A stretch of DNA of 64,000 nucleotides from Microbacterium sp. MM2322 (GCF_964186585.1 NZ_OZ075067.1:2356001-2420000); one strand, 5' to 3'. Counted from the first letter of the stretch, positions 1 to 7,456 are shown. Translations and numbers: made by a program. Notes: generated from the sequence alone by a model not told the origin.

Positions 1-326
1 TCGAGTCGGCCGTGCGGGTGGCGCGCGGGCGGGGACTCGCGGTGGTCTGGAACGACGGTGCGTACGGCGCGGAGGTCCACCTGTACGGCGTCATGGGTCT
101 CGCCCGCGGACCGATGGAGATCCCCGAGGTCGACTTCGCCGGGCTCGCTCGAGCCGTCGGCGCGGAAGGCGTCATCGTCCGAACCCTGGACGATCTGCAG
201 GCGCTGGCGCGCTGGCGCGATCTGCCCGCGGATGAGCGTCCGTTCCTGCTGCTCGACCTGCGGATCTCGGGCGCCGTTCGCGCGCCGTATCAGGAGGAGA
301 TCCTGCAGGTGAACCTGCGGCGCTGA
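1..326 (+). CDS. C-terminal part of a thiamine-diphosphate-dependent enzyme (5' end outside window)
   Basis: The reading frame is open from base 3 and stops at 324-326, so only the last 108 or so residues are present. They look like the C-terminal TPP-binding domain of the acetolactate synthase / benzoylformate decarboxylase family: a core strand with WNDGAYG, then the EIPEVDFAGLARAVGAEG segment typical of the helix after the cofactor loop, then a closing strand before the end. The GDG cofactor motif and the substrate domains lie upstream, so the substrate cannot be named. An apparent GTG start at position 12 is internal to the domain and is not a real start. Confidence 0.8.
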   Translation, partial: ESAVRVARGRGLAVVWNDGAYGAEVHLYGVMGLARGPMEIPEVDFAGLARAVGAEGVIVRTLDDLQALARWRDLPADERPFLLLDLRISGAVRAPYQEEILQVNLRR

Positions 327-379
327 GGAAGCAGATGCGCTCGCGCCGAAAACGTCGCGAAGAGGTTTCGGTGGGGCGT

Positions 380-411
380 GGTTTCGGCAGGGGTTTTCGG
401 TGGGCTGCGGG
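380..411. repeat. Degenerate inverted copy of the CGAAAACG hairpin repeat
   Basis: Bases 380-400 match the reverse complement of 1434-1454 at about 19 of 21 positions (GGTTTCGG, then TTTTCGG). The preceding stretch from about 343 repeats GCCGAAAACG and TTTCGGTGGG. It lies in the 239-bp gap between the TPP enzyme and padR. It belongs to the same repeat family as 1435-1487 and 4309-4361. Confidence 0.5.
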
Positions 412-446
412 CGGCGTGTCGCTGGGGTGTCTGGCGGGTCGGGAGT

Positions 447-474
447 TGCGCCGAAAACGATCGTTTTCGGCGCA
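447..474. promoter_or_regulatory. Perfect 28-bp palindrome
   Basis: Two 14-base arms (TGCGCCGAAAACGA and its reverse complement) abut with no loop. A hairpin without a loop is a poor intrinsic terminator, so a protein-binding site or a repeat end is at least as likely. It lies downstream of the TPP enzyme gene and about 60 bp upstream of the padR operator. Confidence 0.6.
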
Positions 475-536
475 CCACGGGAGGGGTCAGCGAGTAAGCG
501 GACTGCCTCGCCATCAATCGACAGCCTGCCTCCCGA

Positions 537-564
537 CAGGTACCGTGTCATGATACGGTACCTG
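537..564. promoter_or_regulatory. Probable PadR operator with overlapping leaderless promoter
   Basis: Perfect 10-bp arms CAGGTACCGT (537-546) and ACGGTACCTG (555-564) flank an 8-bp spacer. The right arm contains the hexamer TACGGT (554-559), which lies exactly six bases before the ATG at 566 and can serve as the -10 of a leaderless transcript. PadR-family regulators commonly bind inverted repeats with an 8-bp spacer and repress their own operon, so autoregulation by the adjacent PadR protein is inferred. There is no ribosome-binding site between this element and the start codon. Confidence 0.7.
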
Positions 565-565
565 A

Positions 566-883
566 ATGGAAGCAAAGCTGATGGCTCTCCGGCGCGGGAT
601 GCTCGAACCCGTGGTCCTTGCAACGGTCGAGCATCACCAGCGCTACGCCGGCGAGATCGCGGAGCGTCTCCGGGCGGCAGGGTTTCCCGTGCAGGACGGA
701 ACACTGCACCCACTGCTCAACCGGCTGCGCCGTGAAGGACTTGTCGTTCATGAGTGGCACGAGTCCCCAACAGGTCCTCCGCGCAAGTACCTGACGCTCT
801 CTGAGGACGGTCGCGTTCAGCTTGAGCAGTTTCGGGCCTATTTCCACACCCTCGCATCGATGCTCGACTCGATAGGACGATGA
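566..883 (+). CDS. PadR family transcriptional regulator
   Basis: A 105-residue protein with the PadR winged-helix fold. The N-terminal MLEPVVLATVEHHQRYAGEI leads into the helix-turn-helix, the recognition region reads DGTLHPLLNRLRREGLV, and the wing carries the PPRKYLTLSEDGR signature. A short C-terminal dimerisation helix follows. The start at 566 has no Shine-Dalgarno sequence but sits six bases after TACGGT, consistent with a leaderless mRNA. The gene overlaps the next by ATGA, so the two form an operon, the usual arrangement of PadR regulators with HAAS/PspC membrane proteins. A palindromic operator directly overlaps the promoter. The inducer is unknown, but such pairs usually respond to envelope stress or antimicrobials. 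Confidence 0.9.
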   Translation: MEAKLMALRRGMLEPVVLATVEHHQRYAGEIAERLRAAGFPVQDGTLHPLLNRLRREGLVVHEWHESPTGPPRKYLTLSEDGRVQLEQFRAYFHTLASMLDSIGR

Positions 884-1431
884 CCATGACCGACCTCTCT
901 CTTGCCGGCCACGCTGGCGCATTCTCGCTGACTCCTGAAGCCAAGCAGCTCATCCTCGACTACCTCGACCGCGCGAGAGAGTCGACATCCGCTGACGCCG
1001 ACGGGGACGAGACAGTGCGCGACATCGAGACCGCGATCGGTGATCGCCTCTACGCCGTCCTCAGCGGAGGCGGTGAGATTGACAAAGCCGCGGTCACCGG
1101 CATCCTCAACGACTTCGGCCCGGTGGACGCGCACGACCGCGGCCCCGTGAATCGCAAGGCCCCCTTGCTGTGTCGCATCGAGGAAGGCAAGCAGATCTCC
1201 GGACTCTGCCTTGGTCTTGCCACGCGAACCGATCTTCGCGTCGACTGGGTCCGCAGCATCGCCGTCATCTTGGGCCTGCTCACCGGAGGGTTGCTGGTGC
1301 TCGCGTACCTCGTCGCACTCCTTTTCGCCCCACGCCTCCAAACCGTTTCCGAGTATCAGCACGCAATCCGCGTCGGCGACCGATCACGCAACACACCTGA
1401 TTCGCCGTCGGCGTTCGGAAAGAGCAGTTGA
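880..1431 (+). CDS. HAAS-like / PspC domain membrane protein
   Basis: A 183-residue protein whose start ATG overlaps the padR stop (ATGA). Residues 15-85 form a charged helical region resembling the HAAS domain that accompanies PadR regulators (LILDYLDRARES, then VRDIETAIGDRL). Residues 95-150 resemble a PspC domain (LCRIEEGKQISGLCLGLA, then one strong transmembrane segment around VILGLLTGGLLVLAYLVALL). The C-terminal tail is polar. It is probably a single-pass envelope-stress protein repressed by its PadR partner. A second in-frame ATG at 886 is also possible. Confidence 0.75.
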   Translation: MTMTDLSLAGHAGAFSLTPEAKQLILDYLDRARESTSADADGDETVRDIETAIGDRLYAVLSGGGEIDKAAVTGILNDFGPVDAHDRGPVNRKAPLLCRIEEGKQISGLCLGLATRTDLRVDWVRSIAVILGLLTGGLLVLAYLVALLFAPRLQTVSEYQHAIRVGDRSRNTPDSPSAFGKSS

Positions 1432-1434
1432 CGC

Positions 1435-1487
1435 CGAAAACGCCCGCCGAAACCAAGTTGTGAACCACGTTTCTGGTCGGCGCTTCA
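1435..1487. repeat. 53-bp CGAAAACG hairpin repeat, copy A
   Basis: Same length as, and about 83% identical (44 of 53) to, 4309-4361. Both contain complementary GAAAC and GTTTC segments around the shared core AACCACGTTT. It follows directly after the PspC gene, so it may also serve as a transcription terminator. The two copies bracket the segment that carries the IS30 remnant and the resolvase. Confidence 0.65.
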
Positions 1488-1506
1488 ACGTGTCGCGCGT
1501 TACCCT

Positions 1507-1878
1507 CGCAAGACCCTCACGTGGGATCGCGGCCGCGAGATGGCAGAGCATCAAGAGCTCGCAGCCGATCTCGGCATAGGCGTGTACTTCTGCGACCCCC
1601 GATCACCCTGGCAGCGCGGCAGCAACGAGAACACCAACCGACTCCTACGGCAGTACCTCGCCAAGGGTGCGGACCTTCGCCGGTTCACCGCGGCCGATCT
1701 CGACGACATCGCGCATCGGATCAACGCGCGCCCGCGTCGCGTGCTCGACTGGGCGACCTCTGCCGAGTTGTTCCTGCCTCACCTCGGCGGGCCGCCTGCC
1801 GTCGTTCATCCGCGGCTCGAGCAGGTGCCGATGACCGGTCAGCCCTCGATGGACCTCAGCGCCTTGGACCGTCGGTAG
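1507..1878 (+). pseudogene. IS30-family transposase, C-terminal remnant
   Basis: The frame reads RKTLTWDRGREM, then VYFCDPRSPWQRGSNENTN, then LLRQYLAKGADL and NARPRRVLDW. This is the end of the IS30 DDE catalytic domain, with the last catalytic Glu in the SNEN motif. The N-terminal two thirds, including the helix-turn-helix region and the first two catalytic Asp residues, are missing. No start codon or terminal inverted repeats are visible. The last 25 or so residues after LFLPHLGGPP do not look like IS30 and run antisense through the end of the resolvase gene. This suggests a rearrangement junction at about 1800-1840. Non-functional remnant. Confidence 0.85.
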
Positions 1879-2429
1879 AAGGTGGCGCGAGACATGCCGA
1901 GGTCGCGGGCGACCTGCGCCGCCGGGGTGCCGCCCTCGACGAGCCGCAGTGCGCTGCGGACCTGACTGTCCGTCACTCGCTGCGGCCGACCGCCAAGATC
2001 CTGGCCCGCTGCGCGGCGCTTGGCGATCGAGTCGGTGACGCGTTCGCGCTTGATCTCGTGCTCCATCTGCGCAAGCGCAGCCATGATCGTGAACAGCATC
2101 GACCCCATCGGCGTCGACGTATCGACGTCGCCGCCGCCTAGATTCAGCACCCGCAGACCGGCGCCGCGGTGGCGGAGCTCGTCCGCGAACGCGAGCATGT
2201 TCTGCGTCGACCGTCCGAGACGGTCGAGGGTCGTGATCACGAGCGTGTCCCCGTCGTGCAGCGCCTCGAGCGCCCGATCGAACTGCGGCCGCGACGCCTG
2301 CGCCCCGGATACCCCGTGATCGACGTACACATCATCCCGCCGCACGCCGGCAGCCAGGAGGTCGGCCTGCTGGCGATCGGTGGACTGCTGCCGCGTCGAG
2401 ACCCGCGCGCAGCCGATCAGCTTGCCCAT
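1839..2429 (-). CDS. Serine recombinase (resolvase/invertase family)
   Basis: A 196-residue small serine recombinase. The catalytic Ser11 lies in ARVSTRQQ with Arg9 beside it, and the active-site LDRLGRS motif supplies Asp69, Arg70 and Arg73. GVSGAQASRPQFDR and the long E helix (about residues 105-135) complete the domain. A GGRP linker at 147-149 leads to a helix-turn-helix at 155-190. Its length matches Tn3-type resolvases and invertases. GGAG lies eight bases upstream of the ATG. A group of GCGAGAC inverted repeats lies immediately upstream, where a resolvase res site is normally found. No Tn3 transposase is nearby, so this is an orphan resolvase beside an IS30 remnant. Confidence 0.92.
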   Translation of the reverse strand: MGKLIGCARVSTRQQSTDRQQADLLAAGVRRDDVYVDHGVSGAQASRPQFDRALEALHDGDTLVITTLDRLGRSTQNMLAFADELRHRGAGLRVLNLGGGDVDTSTPMGSMLFTIMAALAQMEHEIKRERVTDSIAKRRAAGQDLGGRPQRVTDSQVRSALRLVEGGTPAAQVARDLGMSRATFYRRSKALRSIEG

Positions 2430-2441
2430 GTTCCGCTCCGG

Positions 2442-2567
2442 TGTCTCGAAACCAACGATAAGTACCCGGATCCAAGCATGTGGTTGCGAGACATGGTTGC
2501 GAGACTCGCCGAGCCATGCAGGGCGGCCCCAGCCGGCGGCAGTCTGACGCTCGTCGCGAGACGTCTC
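2442..2567. promoter_or_regulatory. Candidate res site of the resolvase
   Basis: TGTCTCGAAACCA at 2442-2454 is the near-perfect inverted partner (12 of 13) of TGGTTGCGAGACA at 2481-2493. The latter is repeated directly at 2494-2506. A further GTCGCGAGAC lies at 2553-2562 and ends in the palindrome GAGACGTCTC (2558-2567). Several inverted subsites within 130 bp upstream of a resolvase gene is the layout of Tn3-type res sites. Crossover site I cannot be assigned with confidence. Confidence 0.5.
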
Positions 2568-2656
2568 ATATCCCTAGAGATAGAAGACGACTGATCGCCT
2601 CGACTAGTCATAGCAGCAGCGGTATCACAATGGTCGGTCACCAGGTTCAGCGTGCA

Positions 2657-3556
2657 CTATGCCCGACTCAAGTCGGTCACGGGGGTCGATGGCACGAAGC
2701 CAGCTGCCACGTAGGTCGCAAGCGCGCCGTCATTCGACCCCTCGGCGACGACGACCGCGCTGGAGGAGCCCGCCTGCTGCAGTGCGCGGGCGCCGGCGAG
2801 CGTGATGGCGACGCCATAGCCCCTGCCGTGGTGATCCTTGTGCACGCCCATCGGCTCGATGAGTCCAGGACGCCCGGGCCCAGCGGCCCAGACCGAGGTG
2901 ACCGCCACGGGCGCTTCGTCGGAGTCGAACGCGATCAGGTGCTGCGCGAGGTCGGCGAACGGGCCGGTGGCCATCGTCGTCCATCGCTGCATGAAGCGAG
3001 CTCTCGTCTCGTCGTCGAGCGGTGTCGCCCTGAAGGCTGACCAGTGCACCGCGATCCAGGTCGCTGCCTCGTCAGGACCTACCGACGCGACGCGGACTGC
3101 CGCGCGCTTGAGTCGTTCGACGTTGAGCGGCTCGTCGAGACGCAGTTGAAGCGGCGTCCACGGCTCGTCGTCAACCCATCCCTCGGTCCGGAGTGAATCC
3201 TGCAGGGCATGGGCACCGCGGGCCTCGATCACGGCCTCGCCGGCTGCGAGCACACCCTGTTCAGGATCCTCGAGATCGCGACGGATGTGCGCGGCGACCG
3301 ACTCGTCGTCGCTCACTGATGGGTCGACTGCCATGCGGAGCAGGTCCGGCTCGTCGAGCAGGCCGATCGCCACGGTCTTCCCGTCGTACGCCCAGACACG
3401 CACGTCTGCCGCCGTTCGTTCCGCACCGACAAGCGAATGCCAGCCGAGGTCTCCGGGGTGCAGGAAGCCGGGCCATTCGTCCGACTGCCATCGGGCGAGG
3501 TCGCTCGCGACTCGCGTGAGGTCGGCAGCCACAGGTGTGCGCAGCATCATCGTCAT
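2657..3556 (-). CDS. GNAT-type N-acetyltransferase
   Basis: About 299 residues. The C-terminal half is a GNAT domain with the acetyl-CoA-binding motif HKDHHGRGYGVAITLAG followed by AEGSNDGALATYVAAGF. The N-terminal half looks like a second, degenerate acetyltransferase fold, as in other tandem GNAT proteins. I chose the ATG at 3556 because TAGCGT lies seven bases upstream (leaderless pattern). A GTG nine bases further upstream and ATGs at 3550 and 3547 are alternatives. The substrate cannot be read from the sequence. The gene is alone and faces the resolvase locus. Confidence 0.8.
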   Translation of the reverse strand: MTMMLRTPVAADLTRVASDLARWQSDEWPGFLHPGDLGWHSLVGAERTAADVRVWAYDGKTVAIGLLDEPDLLRMAVDPSVSDDESVAAHIRRDLEDPEQGVLAAGEAVIEARGAHALQDSLRTEGWVDDEPWTPLQLRLDEPLNVERLKRAAVRVASVGPDEAATWIAVHWSAFRATPLDDETRARFMQRWTTMATGPFADLAQHLIAFDSDEAPVAVTSVWAAGPGRPGLIEPMGVHKDHHGRGYGVAITLAGARALQQAGSSSAVVVAEGSNDGALATYVAAGFVPSTPVTDLSRA

Positions 3557-3563
3557 GCGCGAC

Positions 3564-3569
3564 ACGCTA
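3564..3569 (-). promoter_or_regulatory. Leaderless -10 hexamer TAGCGT for the GNAT gene
   Basis: TAGCGT on the minus strand ends seven bases before the chosen ATG. The 246-bp gap to the next gene also holds the plus-strand promoter at 3791. I see no other feature there except a weak GC-rich inverted repeat near 3573-3600. Confidence 0.4.
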
Positions 3570-3790
3570 CTGGCCCGGCTCCGGCCAAGCTCGGCCGGGC
3601 TTCGTCCGTGTGCGGACCATCTGGTGGTTCACCTCTCAAGGTGTGCGCTGCGTCATCGTACGCTCAACGTGACCGGTGGTGCGTTGACCGGTTGAGACCG
3701 CCATCGTCTTCGGCGGAGCGCGTGGGGACACCCACTGGGCGCTCGATCTAGACCCAGCAAGTTCTCACGCGCGAGATCTTGCCCGGGGCG

Positions 3791-3796
3791 TAGAGT
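3791..3796 (+). promoter_or_regulatory. Leaderless -10 hexamer TAGAGT
   Basis: TAGAGT followed by exactly six bases and then the ATG at 3803. No Shine-Dalgarno sequence is present. It matches the pattern seen before several other genes in this window. Confidence 0.5.
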
Positions 3797-3802
3797 CCGC
3801 TC

Positions 3803-4267
3803 ATGCGACGAATAATGCTCTTCGTGGGGATCTTCTTGGTCGCGGCGGGAATGACTGTAATCGTCGCTGGCGCCGGCGTCTCTGGCGATTGGGGCGTCGC
3901 GATCGGGTGGCTACTCGCGCTCCCGCTCGCCGCGTCGATCGGCGGTTGCACGATCATGTTCGTGAGCCTGGCAGGAGGAGCGAGCGGGACGGTACCTCGA
4001 TATCAGGCGTTGCGCATCATCGCCCTCGTCGCCATCGTTGGCTTGGCGGCCGGGTTGGCATTTCCTTTGGCGGGGATCGTCTCTCAAATCCCGGACACGG
4101 TAAACGGGTCCAACGGCGAGTTCGTCCGAGGAGCCGCGCCCGCCCTCGGCGTTCTCGTACTCGCGGGAGCGGGTCTTGCCGGTGGCGTCCTGCTCGGAGC
4201 TTTCGTCTCGCTTTTGGCGCGCTCCGCGAATCGCCGGTCACGATATCTGGAGCCATCCGCCCACTGA
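3803..4267 (+). CDS. Small membrane protein, four predicted TM segments
   Basis: A 154-residue protein I do not recognise. Hydrophobic segments are at about residues 4-26, 33-57, 70-95 and 113-140. The start of the first could be read as a signal anchor, and the C-terminus is basic (RSANRRSRYLE). No cofactor or catalytic motif is visible. It has a leaderless-type promoter and no operon partner. Its position beside the resolvase and repeat elements and its lack of GGATGCC motifs suggest accessory DNA. Function unknown. Confidence 0.65.
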   Translation: MRRIMLFVGIFLVAAGMTVIVAGAGVSGDWGVAIGWLLALPLAASIGGCTIMFVSLAGGASGTVPRYQALRIIALVAIVGLAAGLAFPLAGIVSQIPDTVNGSNGEFVRGAAPALGVLVLAGAGLAGGVLLGAFVSLLARSANRRSRYLEPSAH

Positions 4268-4308
4268 TCATGTTCTTGAGAGACCGGGACGCGTTCTCGC
4301 TGAGCCAC

Positions 4309-4361
4309 CGAGAACGCCCACCGAAACGAAGTTTTCAACCACGTTTCCAGTGGGCGTTTCA
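4309..4361. repeat. 53-bp CGAAAACG hairpin repeat, copy B
   Basis: Partner of copy A at 1435-1487. Here ACGCCCA (4314-4320) pairs with TGGGCGT (4351-4357), and an inner GAAAC/GTTTC pair encloses the loop AGTTTTCAACCAC. It lies between two convergent genes and could also act as a bidirectional terminator. A further CGAAAACGATCG, identical to part of the palindrome at 447-474, occurs at 4383-4394. Confidence 0.65.
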
Positions 4362-4401
4362 GGTTCTACTCCGCGATGCAGACGAAAACGATCGCTACGG
4401 G

Positions 4402-4836
4402 CTACTCGATTAGTCCCAGGAGTGCACCCTGTCCGCCCGCTAGGACGTGGGCTTGCTTAATGGGCATCCACCAGCACTCCCACCGTTCCGGTCCTGACCC
4501 GTCGGCTGGATCTGATTCCCCTGCTATCCAGCGCCCACGAGCGTCTTGCGCCTTCGCCGGGGCAAGCTGGACGAACGTTCTGTGTGCCAACTCATCCCGG
4601 TACGGACGCATGTCGTAATCACCCGTCCCCAATTGACGCACCACGCGGGCGCGGATGCCGGTTTCCTCAAGCACCTCACGCACCGCCGCAGTGAGCGCTT
4701 CCTCGCCGCTTTCCACGGTGCCGGCCGGCACCTGAACGCCCGTCACGGTCAGAGGGTGATCAAGATGGCGGAATACCAGAAGGTCGTCATCCTGCACTAC
4801 GTAACAGATGACCTTCTCAACGACTATTGGAGGCAT
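4402..4836 (-). CDS. Nudix hydrolase
   Basis: A 144-residue single-domain protein with a complete Nudix box at residues 39-61 (G-x5-E-x7-REVLEETGI). The Glu pair of REVLEE binds the catalytic metal. The N-terminal strand VICYVVQDDDLLVFRH and the C-terminal part fit the family fold. It hydrolyses a nucleoside diphosphate linked to another group; the substrate cannot be inferred. The ATG at 4836 follows TAGATT by exactly six bases, which points to leaderless transcription. It is convergent with the membrane-protein gene and divergent from the beta-helix gene. Confidence 0.88.
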   Translation of the reverse strand: MPPIVVEKVICYVVQDDDLLVFRHLDHPLTVTGVQVPAGTVESGEEALTAAVREVLEETGIRARVVRQLGTGDYDMRPYRDELAHRTFVQLAPAKAQDARGRWIAGESDPADGSGPERWECWWMPIKQAHVLAGGQGALLGLIE

Positions 4837-4842
4837 CCACCA

Positions 4843-4848
4843 AATCTA
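4843..4848 (-). promoter_or_regulatory. Leaderless -10 hexamer TAGATT
   Basis: TAGATT (minus strand), six bases, then the ATG of the Nudix gene at 4836. The 200-bp divergent gap up to 5036 has no other clear feature. Confidence 0.5.
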
Positions 4849-5036
4849 GGACGACGAGGGTGGGGGCCCGGTTGCTGCGCCGTCGGACGGACCGCAGACC
4901 CGGGGTCCGGCGCCGCGGTGAGTGTCGTTGGGCGCGCCTGCTCTGGCCTCGGTCCCGAATGACAATCCTGCGAGCCCGCCGGTCTCGGAGTACGGTGACA
5001 GTGGAGGCGCGGACACACTCGGACTGCGGCGAACAT

Positions 5037-6323
5037 ATGAAAACGCAACGTTTTGTGGTGATGACCACGCTGGCGCTGGCCACGGTATTCGCCCTCATGG
5101 GGTCGACAGCGGTGAGTGCGCCGCCCGCCCAGGCCGACGTGAATCCCGGATTCAGCATAGGAACGACCGCGCTCTACCGCCCGTCTGGTTCGGGCAGCCG
5201 CTACATCTACGTCGACGCGACCCGCGGTTCGGACTTCGCTTACGACCCGACTGGGCACGAGTCCGGCGATGCGCCCTGGCCGCGTCAGGACTGCCTGCAC
5301 GGCAACCGCACGCCCTACTGGGCTCGGACCAACGGTCAGGGATCGGCGAACTGCCCCCAGCCGGATGCCGCGCACCCGATGCGCTCCATCAAGGTCGCCA
5401 TCTACGCCTCTCGTCCGGGCGACGTCATCGTCGTCCGCGGCGGCACCTACAACGAGGCCGTCAGCACCACGGGCGACGGACGCACCGACCACCGTGGCAC
5501 CTCGAGCACTCGACGCCTCGTGCTGCAGAACTATCCGGGCGAGTCGGTCAAGTTCAACGGGTATATCAACTTCCAAGACCCCGACTACTGGACCATCGCC
5601 GGCATCCGCTTCGGCTGGCACCCCACCATCACCGGCAACAACAACTACATCGTCGGCATGTTCGGGGGCACCGGCTGGGTTTTCCACCACAACGAGGTCT
5701 CCGGCAGCCACGGCAACTCGAACATGCTCGTGAGCTTCAAGTCGGGCGGCTTCAGTGCCGCCACGGCACCCCAGTCGTGGTACGTCAGCCAGAACTGCAT
5801 CCACAACAACCGGGCCAACAATCCGGGCAGCATCGACCACAACCTCTATGTGAAGGCGTCGCAGTACTCCCGCGGCGGTGTCATCCAGCGCAACTTCATG
5901 TGGAATGCGCCCAACGGGGCCAACATCAAGCTCGGTCCGTCGCAGAATCCGGCCGAGTCCCCGGCCTATGTCACGGTGCGCAACAACACGCTGCTCCGCG
6001 CCGGCACAGGCGTCGTCGTGGGGTCCTCCTCCCACCACATCTCCATCACCCGCAACGTCATCGGTCTGCCCTACACCCCCAACCGCGACGACGGCGGGAT
6101 CAAGACCTATTCGATGCGCTACCCCACGACCGTCTCGGTCGACAACAACTACGTGGCAGGCTGGCCCAGCTACATCCGCGAGACTGGTTCCAACTCCTAC
6201 GGTCACGTCCGCCGCTCGAACAACAAGGTCTGGGACCAGCGCACGACCGGGTCCTACAACAGCTGCACTCTCGTGCCCGCGACCAGTTCTGTCCGCAACG
6301 GGTGGGGGCACGTCGCCAACTGA
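5037..6323 (+). CDS. Secreted right-handed beta-helix protein
   Basis: A 428-residue protein. I start it at the ATG at 5037, not at the longer open frame from 4827. From here the sequence is a Sec signal peptide: basic KTQR, a hydrophobic core, then AQA before DVNPG as the likely cleavage site near residue 34. The mature part has a Trp/Tyr/Asn-rich pattern with repeats such as NNYIVGMFGG, NNTLLRAGTG and NNYVAGWPSY. This is typical of right-handed parallel beta-helix proteins such as polysaccharide lyases and GH28-like enzymes. An early DGRTDHRGTSSTRRLVLQNY segment matches the N-terminal cap of such proteins. Two or three Cys pairs may form disulfides. The catalytic residues and substrate (a plant or capsular polysaccharide?) are not clear. 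It is a monocistronic gene. Confidence 0.75.
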   Translation: MKTQRFVVMTTLALATVFALMGSTAVSAPPAQADVNPGFSIGTTALYRPSGSGSRYIYVDATRGSDFAYDPTGHESGDAPWPRQDCLHGNRTPYWARTNGQGSANCPQPDAAHPMRSIKVAIYASRPGDVIVVRGGTYNEAVSTTGDGRTDHRGTSSTRRLVLQNYPGESVKFNGYINFQDPDYWTIAGIRFGWHPTITGNNNYIVGMFGGTGWVFHHNEVSGSHGNSNMLVSFKSGGFSAATAPQSWYVSQNCIHNNRANNPGSIDHNLYVKASQYSRGGVIQRNFMWNAPNGANIKLGPSQNPAESPAYVTVRNNTLLRAGTGVVVGSSSHHISITRNVIGLPYTPNRDDGGIKTYSMRYPTTVSVDNNYVAGWPSYIRETGSNSYGHVRRSNNKVWDQRTTGSYNSCTLVPATSSVRNGWGHVAN

Positions 6324-6388
6324 CCGATCTGGCGACCCCGCGCTACCCCGTCCGTGCGCCGTGGGGGTGGGCCTGCCACGATGAGGTC

Positions 6389-6865
6389 ATGCCCGTCATC
6401 GAGTCCCGCTGCGTCGTGCCGGTCGAGGTGACCGTCGCCTTCGCCGTTTCGCAAACCACCGGCGAGACCCGCAAGCGCTGGGACCCATTCATCCGTCGCC
6501 AGTACTTCGTCGACGGTGCCACCGGCCCGGCAAAGGGCGTGCGGACCTACACGGTGCAGCGCTTCGGATTCCGCATGGAGAGCGAGTACGTCTCTTACAA
6601 CCCGCCGTCGAACGTCGGCATGAAGATGACGAAGGGTTCCTGGTTCTTCGAACGTCTCGCCGGTGGGTGGAAGTTCACCCCCGTCGCTGACGACCCCGGC
6701 AGCACCCTCGCTGTCTGGCGGTACAACTTCTCGTGCCGTCCCCCATGGTTGGCCCCGTTCGCTGAATGGATCGGCGCGATGGTGCTGAAGCGCGACATGG
6801 ACCGACGCATCCGCCGCTTCGCGAGGGGGTGCTCCGATCCCCTCGTGCTCGCTGCAGTGACCTGA
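6389..6865 (+). CDS. SRPBCC (START/polyketide-cyclase-like) protein
   Basis: A 158-residue protein with the SRPBCC pattern. A first strand (VIESRCVVPVEVTVAFAVSQ) is followed by a short helix, then a long curved sheet (VRTYTVQRFGFRMESEYV, WFFERLAGGWKFTPV), and a final long helix with WIGAMVLKRDMDRRIRRFA. Proteins of this fold bind small hydrophobic ligands; no enzymatic function can be assigned. The ATG at 6389 is chosen because it gives the N-terminal strand; another ATG at 6383 is out of frame. The next gene encodes a MarR regulator 118 bp downstream on the same strand. Confidence 0.75.
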   Translation: MPVIESRCVVPVEVTVAFAVSQTTGETRKRWDPFIRRQYFVDGATGPAKGVRTYTVQRFGFRMESEYVSYNPPSNVGMKMTKGSWFFERLAGGWKFTPVADDPGSTLAVWRYNFSCRPPWLAPFAEWIGAMVLKRDMDRRIRRFARGCSDPLVLAAVT

Positions 6866-6982
6866 CCGGGCGCCGACCCGGCGGCGGCAGATACCACGCG
6901 CCCGGGCCGCACGCCACAGCCCCCGCGAAGCGCCGTCCGCGCAGTACTGTGGCCCTCAGCCATGCGGCGTGAGTGGAGCGCG

Positions 6983-7456
6983 ATGAACAGTAACGATGTG
7001 ACCCCACAGGTTGCGGGGCATGAGTCGCGGCGAGTCCTCGACCTGTTGCGGCACTACCGGGTCGCCGAATCACACATGCTGGCCCGTGCACGACGGTCCC
7101 TGGGATTGAGCGAGAACGAATTCTCGGCGCTTCGCTTTCTGATGCAACAGCGCGACCATGCCGCCAGGCCTCACACTCTGATCCAGCATCTCGGGATCTC
7201 GTCGGCATCGGTGACAACCATGATCGACAAACTCGAACGCACTGGTCGGATCGAACGACACGTCGTCGCCGGCGACCGTCGAGCAGTGTCCGTGGCGGCG
7301 ACAGAGCTCGCCAAACAGGAGATGCGGACCACGTTCGGGGTACTGGACCAGCTCATGGAAGCCGTCGCGGAGCGGCTCAGCCCGTCTGAACTCCGCCACA
7401 TCGAAGCGTTCCTGGCGGCCGTCACCGATGCCGTCGAGGGAAGCGTCGCAGCCTGA
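6983..7456 (+). CDS. MarR family transcriptional regulator
   Basis: A 157-residue winged-helix protein. Helix 1 contains RRVLDLLRHYRVAESHML. The DNA-binding domain has NEFSALRFLMQQR, the recognition helix SSASVTTMIDKLERTGRIERH and the wing GDRRAVSV, followed by the MarR dimer helices. The ATG at 6983 is preceded by GGAG at 6975-6978; an ATG at 6962 in the same frame lacks a ribosome-binding site. It may control the upstream SRPBCC gene or itself. No clear palindrome was found next to the start. Confidence 0.85.
   Translation: MNSNDVTPQVAGHESRRVLDLLRHYRVAESHMLARARRSLGLSENEFSALRFLMQQRDHAARPHTLIQHLGISSASVTTMIDKLERTGRIERHVVAGDRRAVSVAATELAKQEMRTTFGVLDQLMEAVAERLSPSELRHIEAFLAAVTDAVEGSVAA

Noticed and set aside
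1435..4361. Prophage or complete transposon bounded by the 53-bp repeats
   Set aside because: No integrase, phage genes or complete transposase. The two repeats are in the same orientation, only about 83% identical, and have no visible target duplication.
4827..5036. N-terminal extension of the beta-helix protein
   Set aside because: The extension is Arg-rich and would bury a clean signal peptide that starts at 5037.
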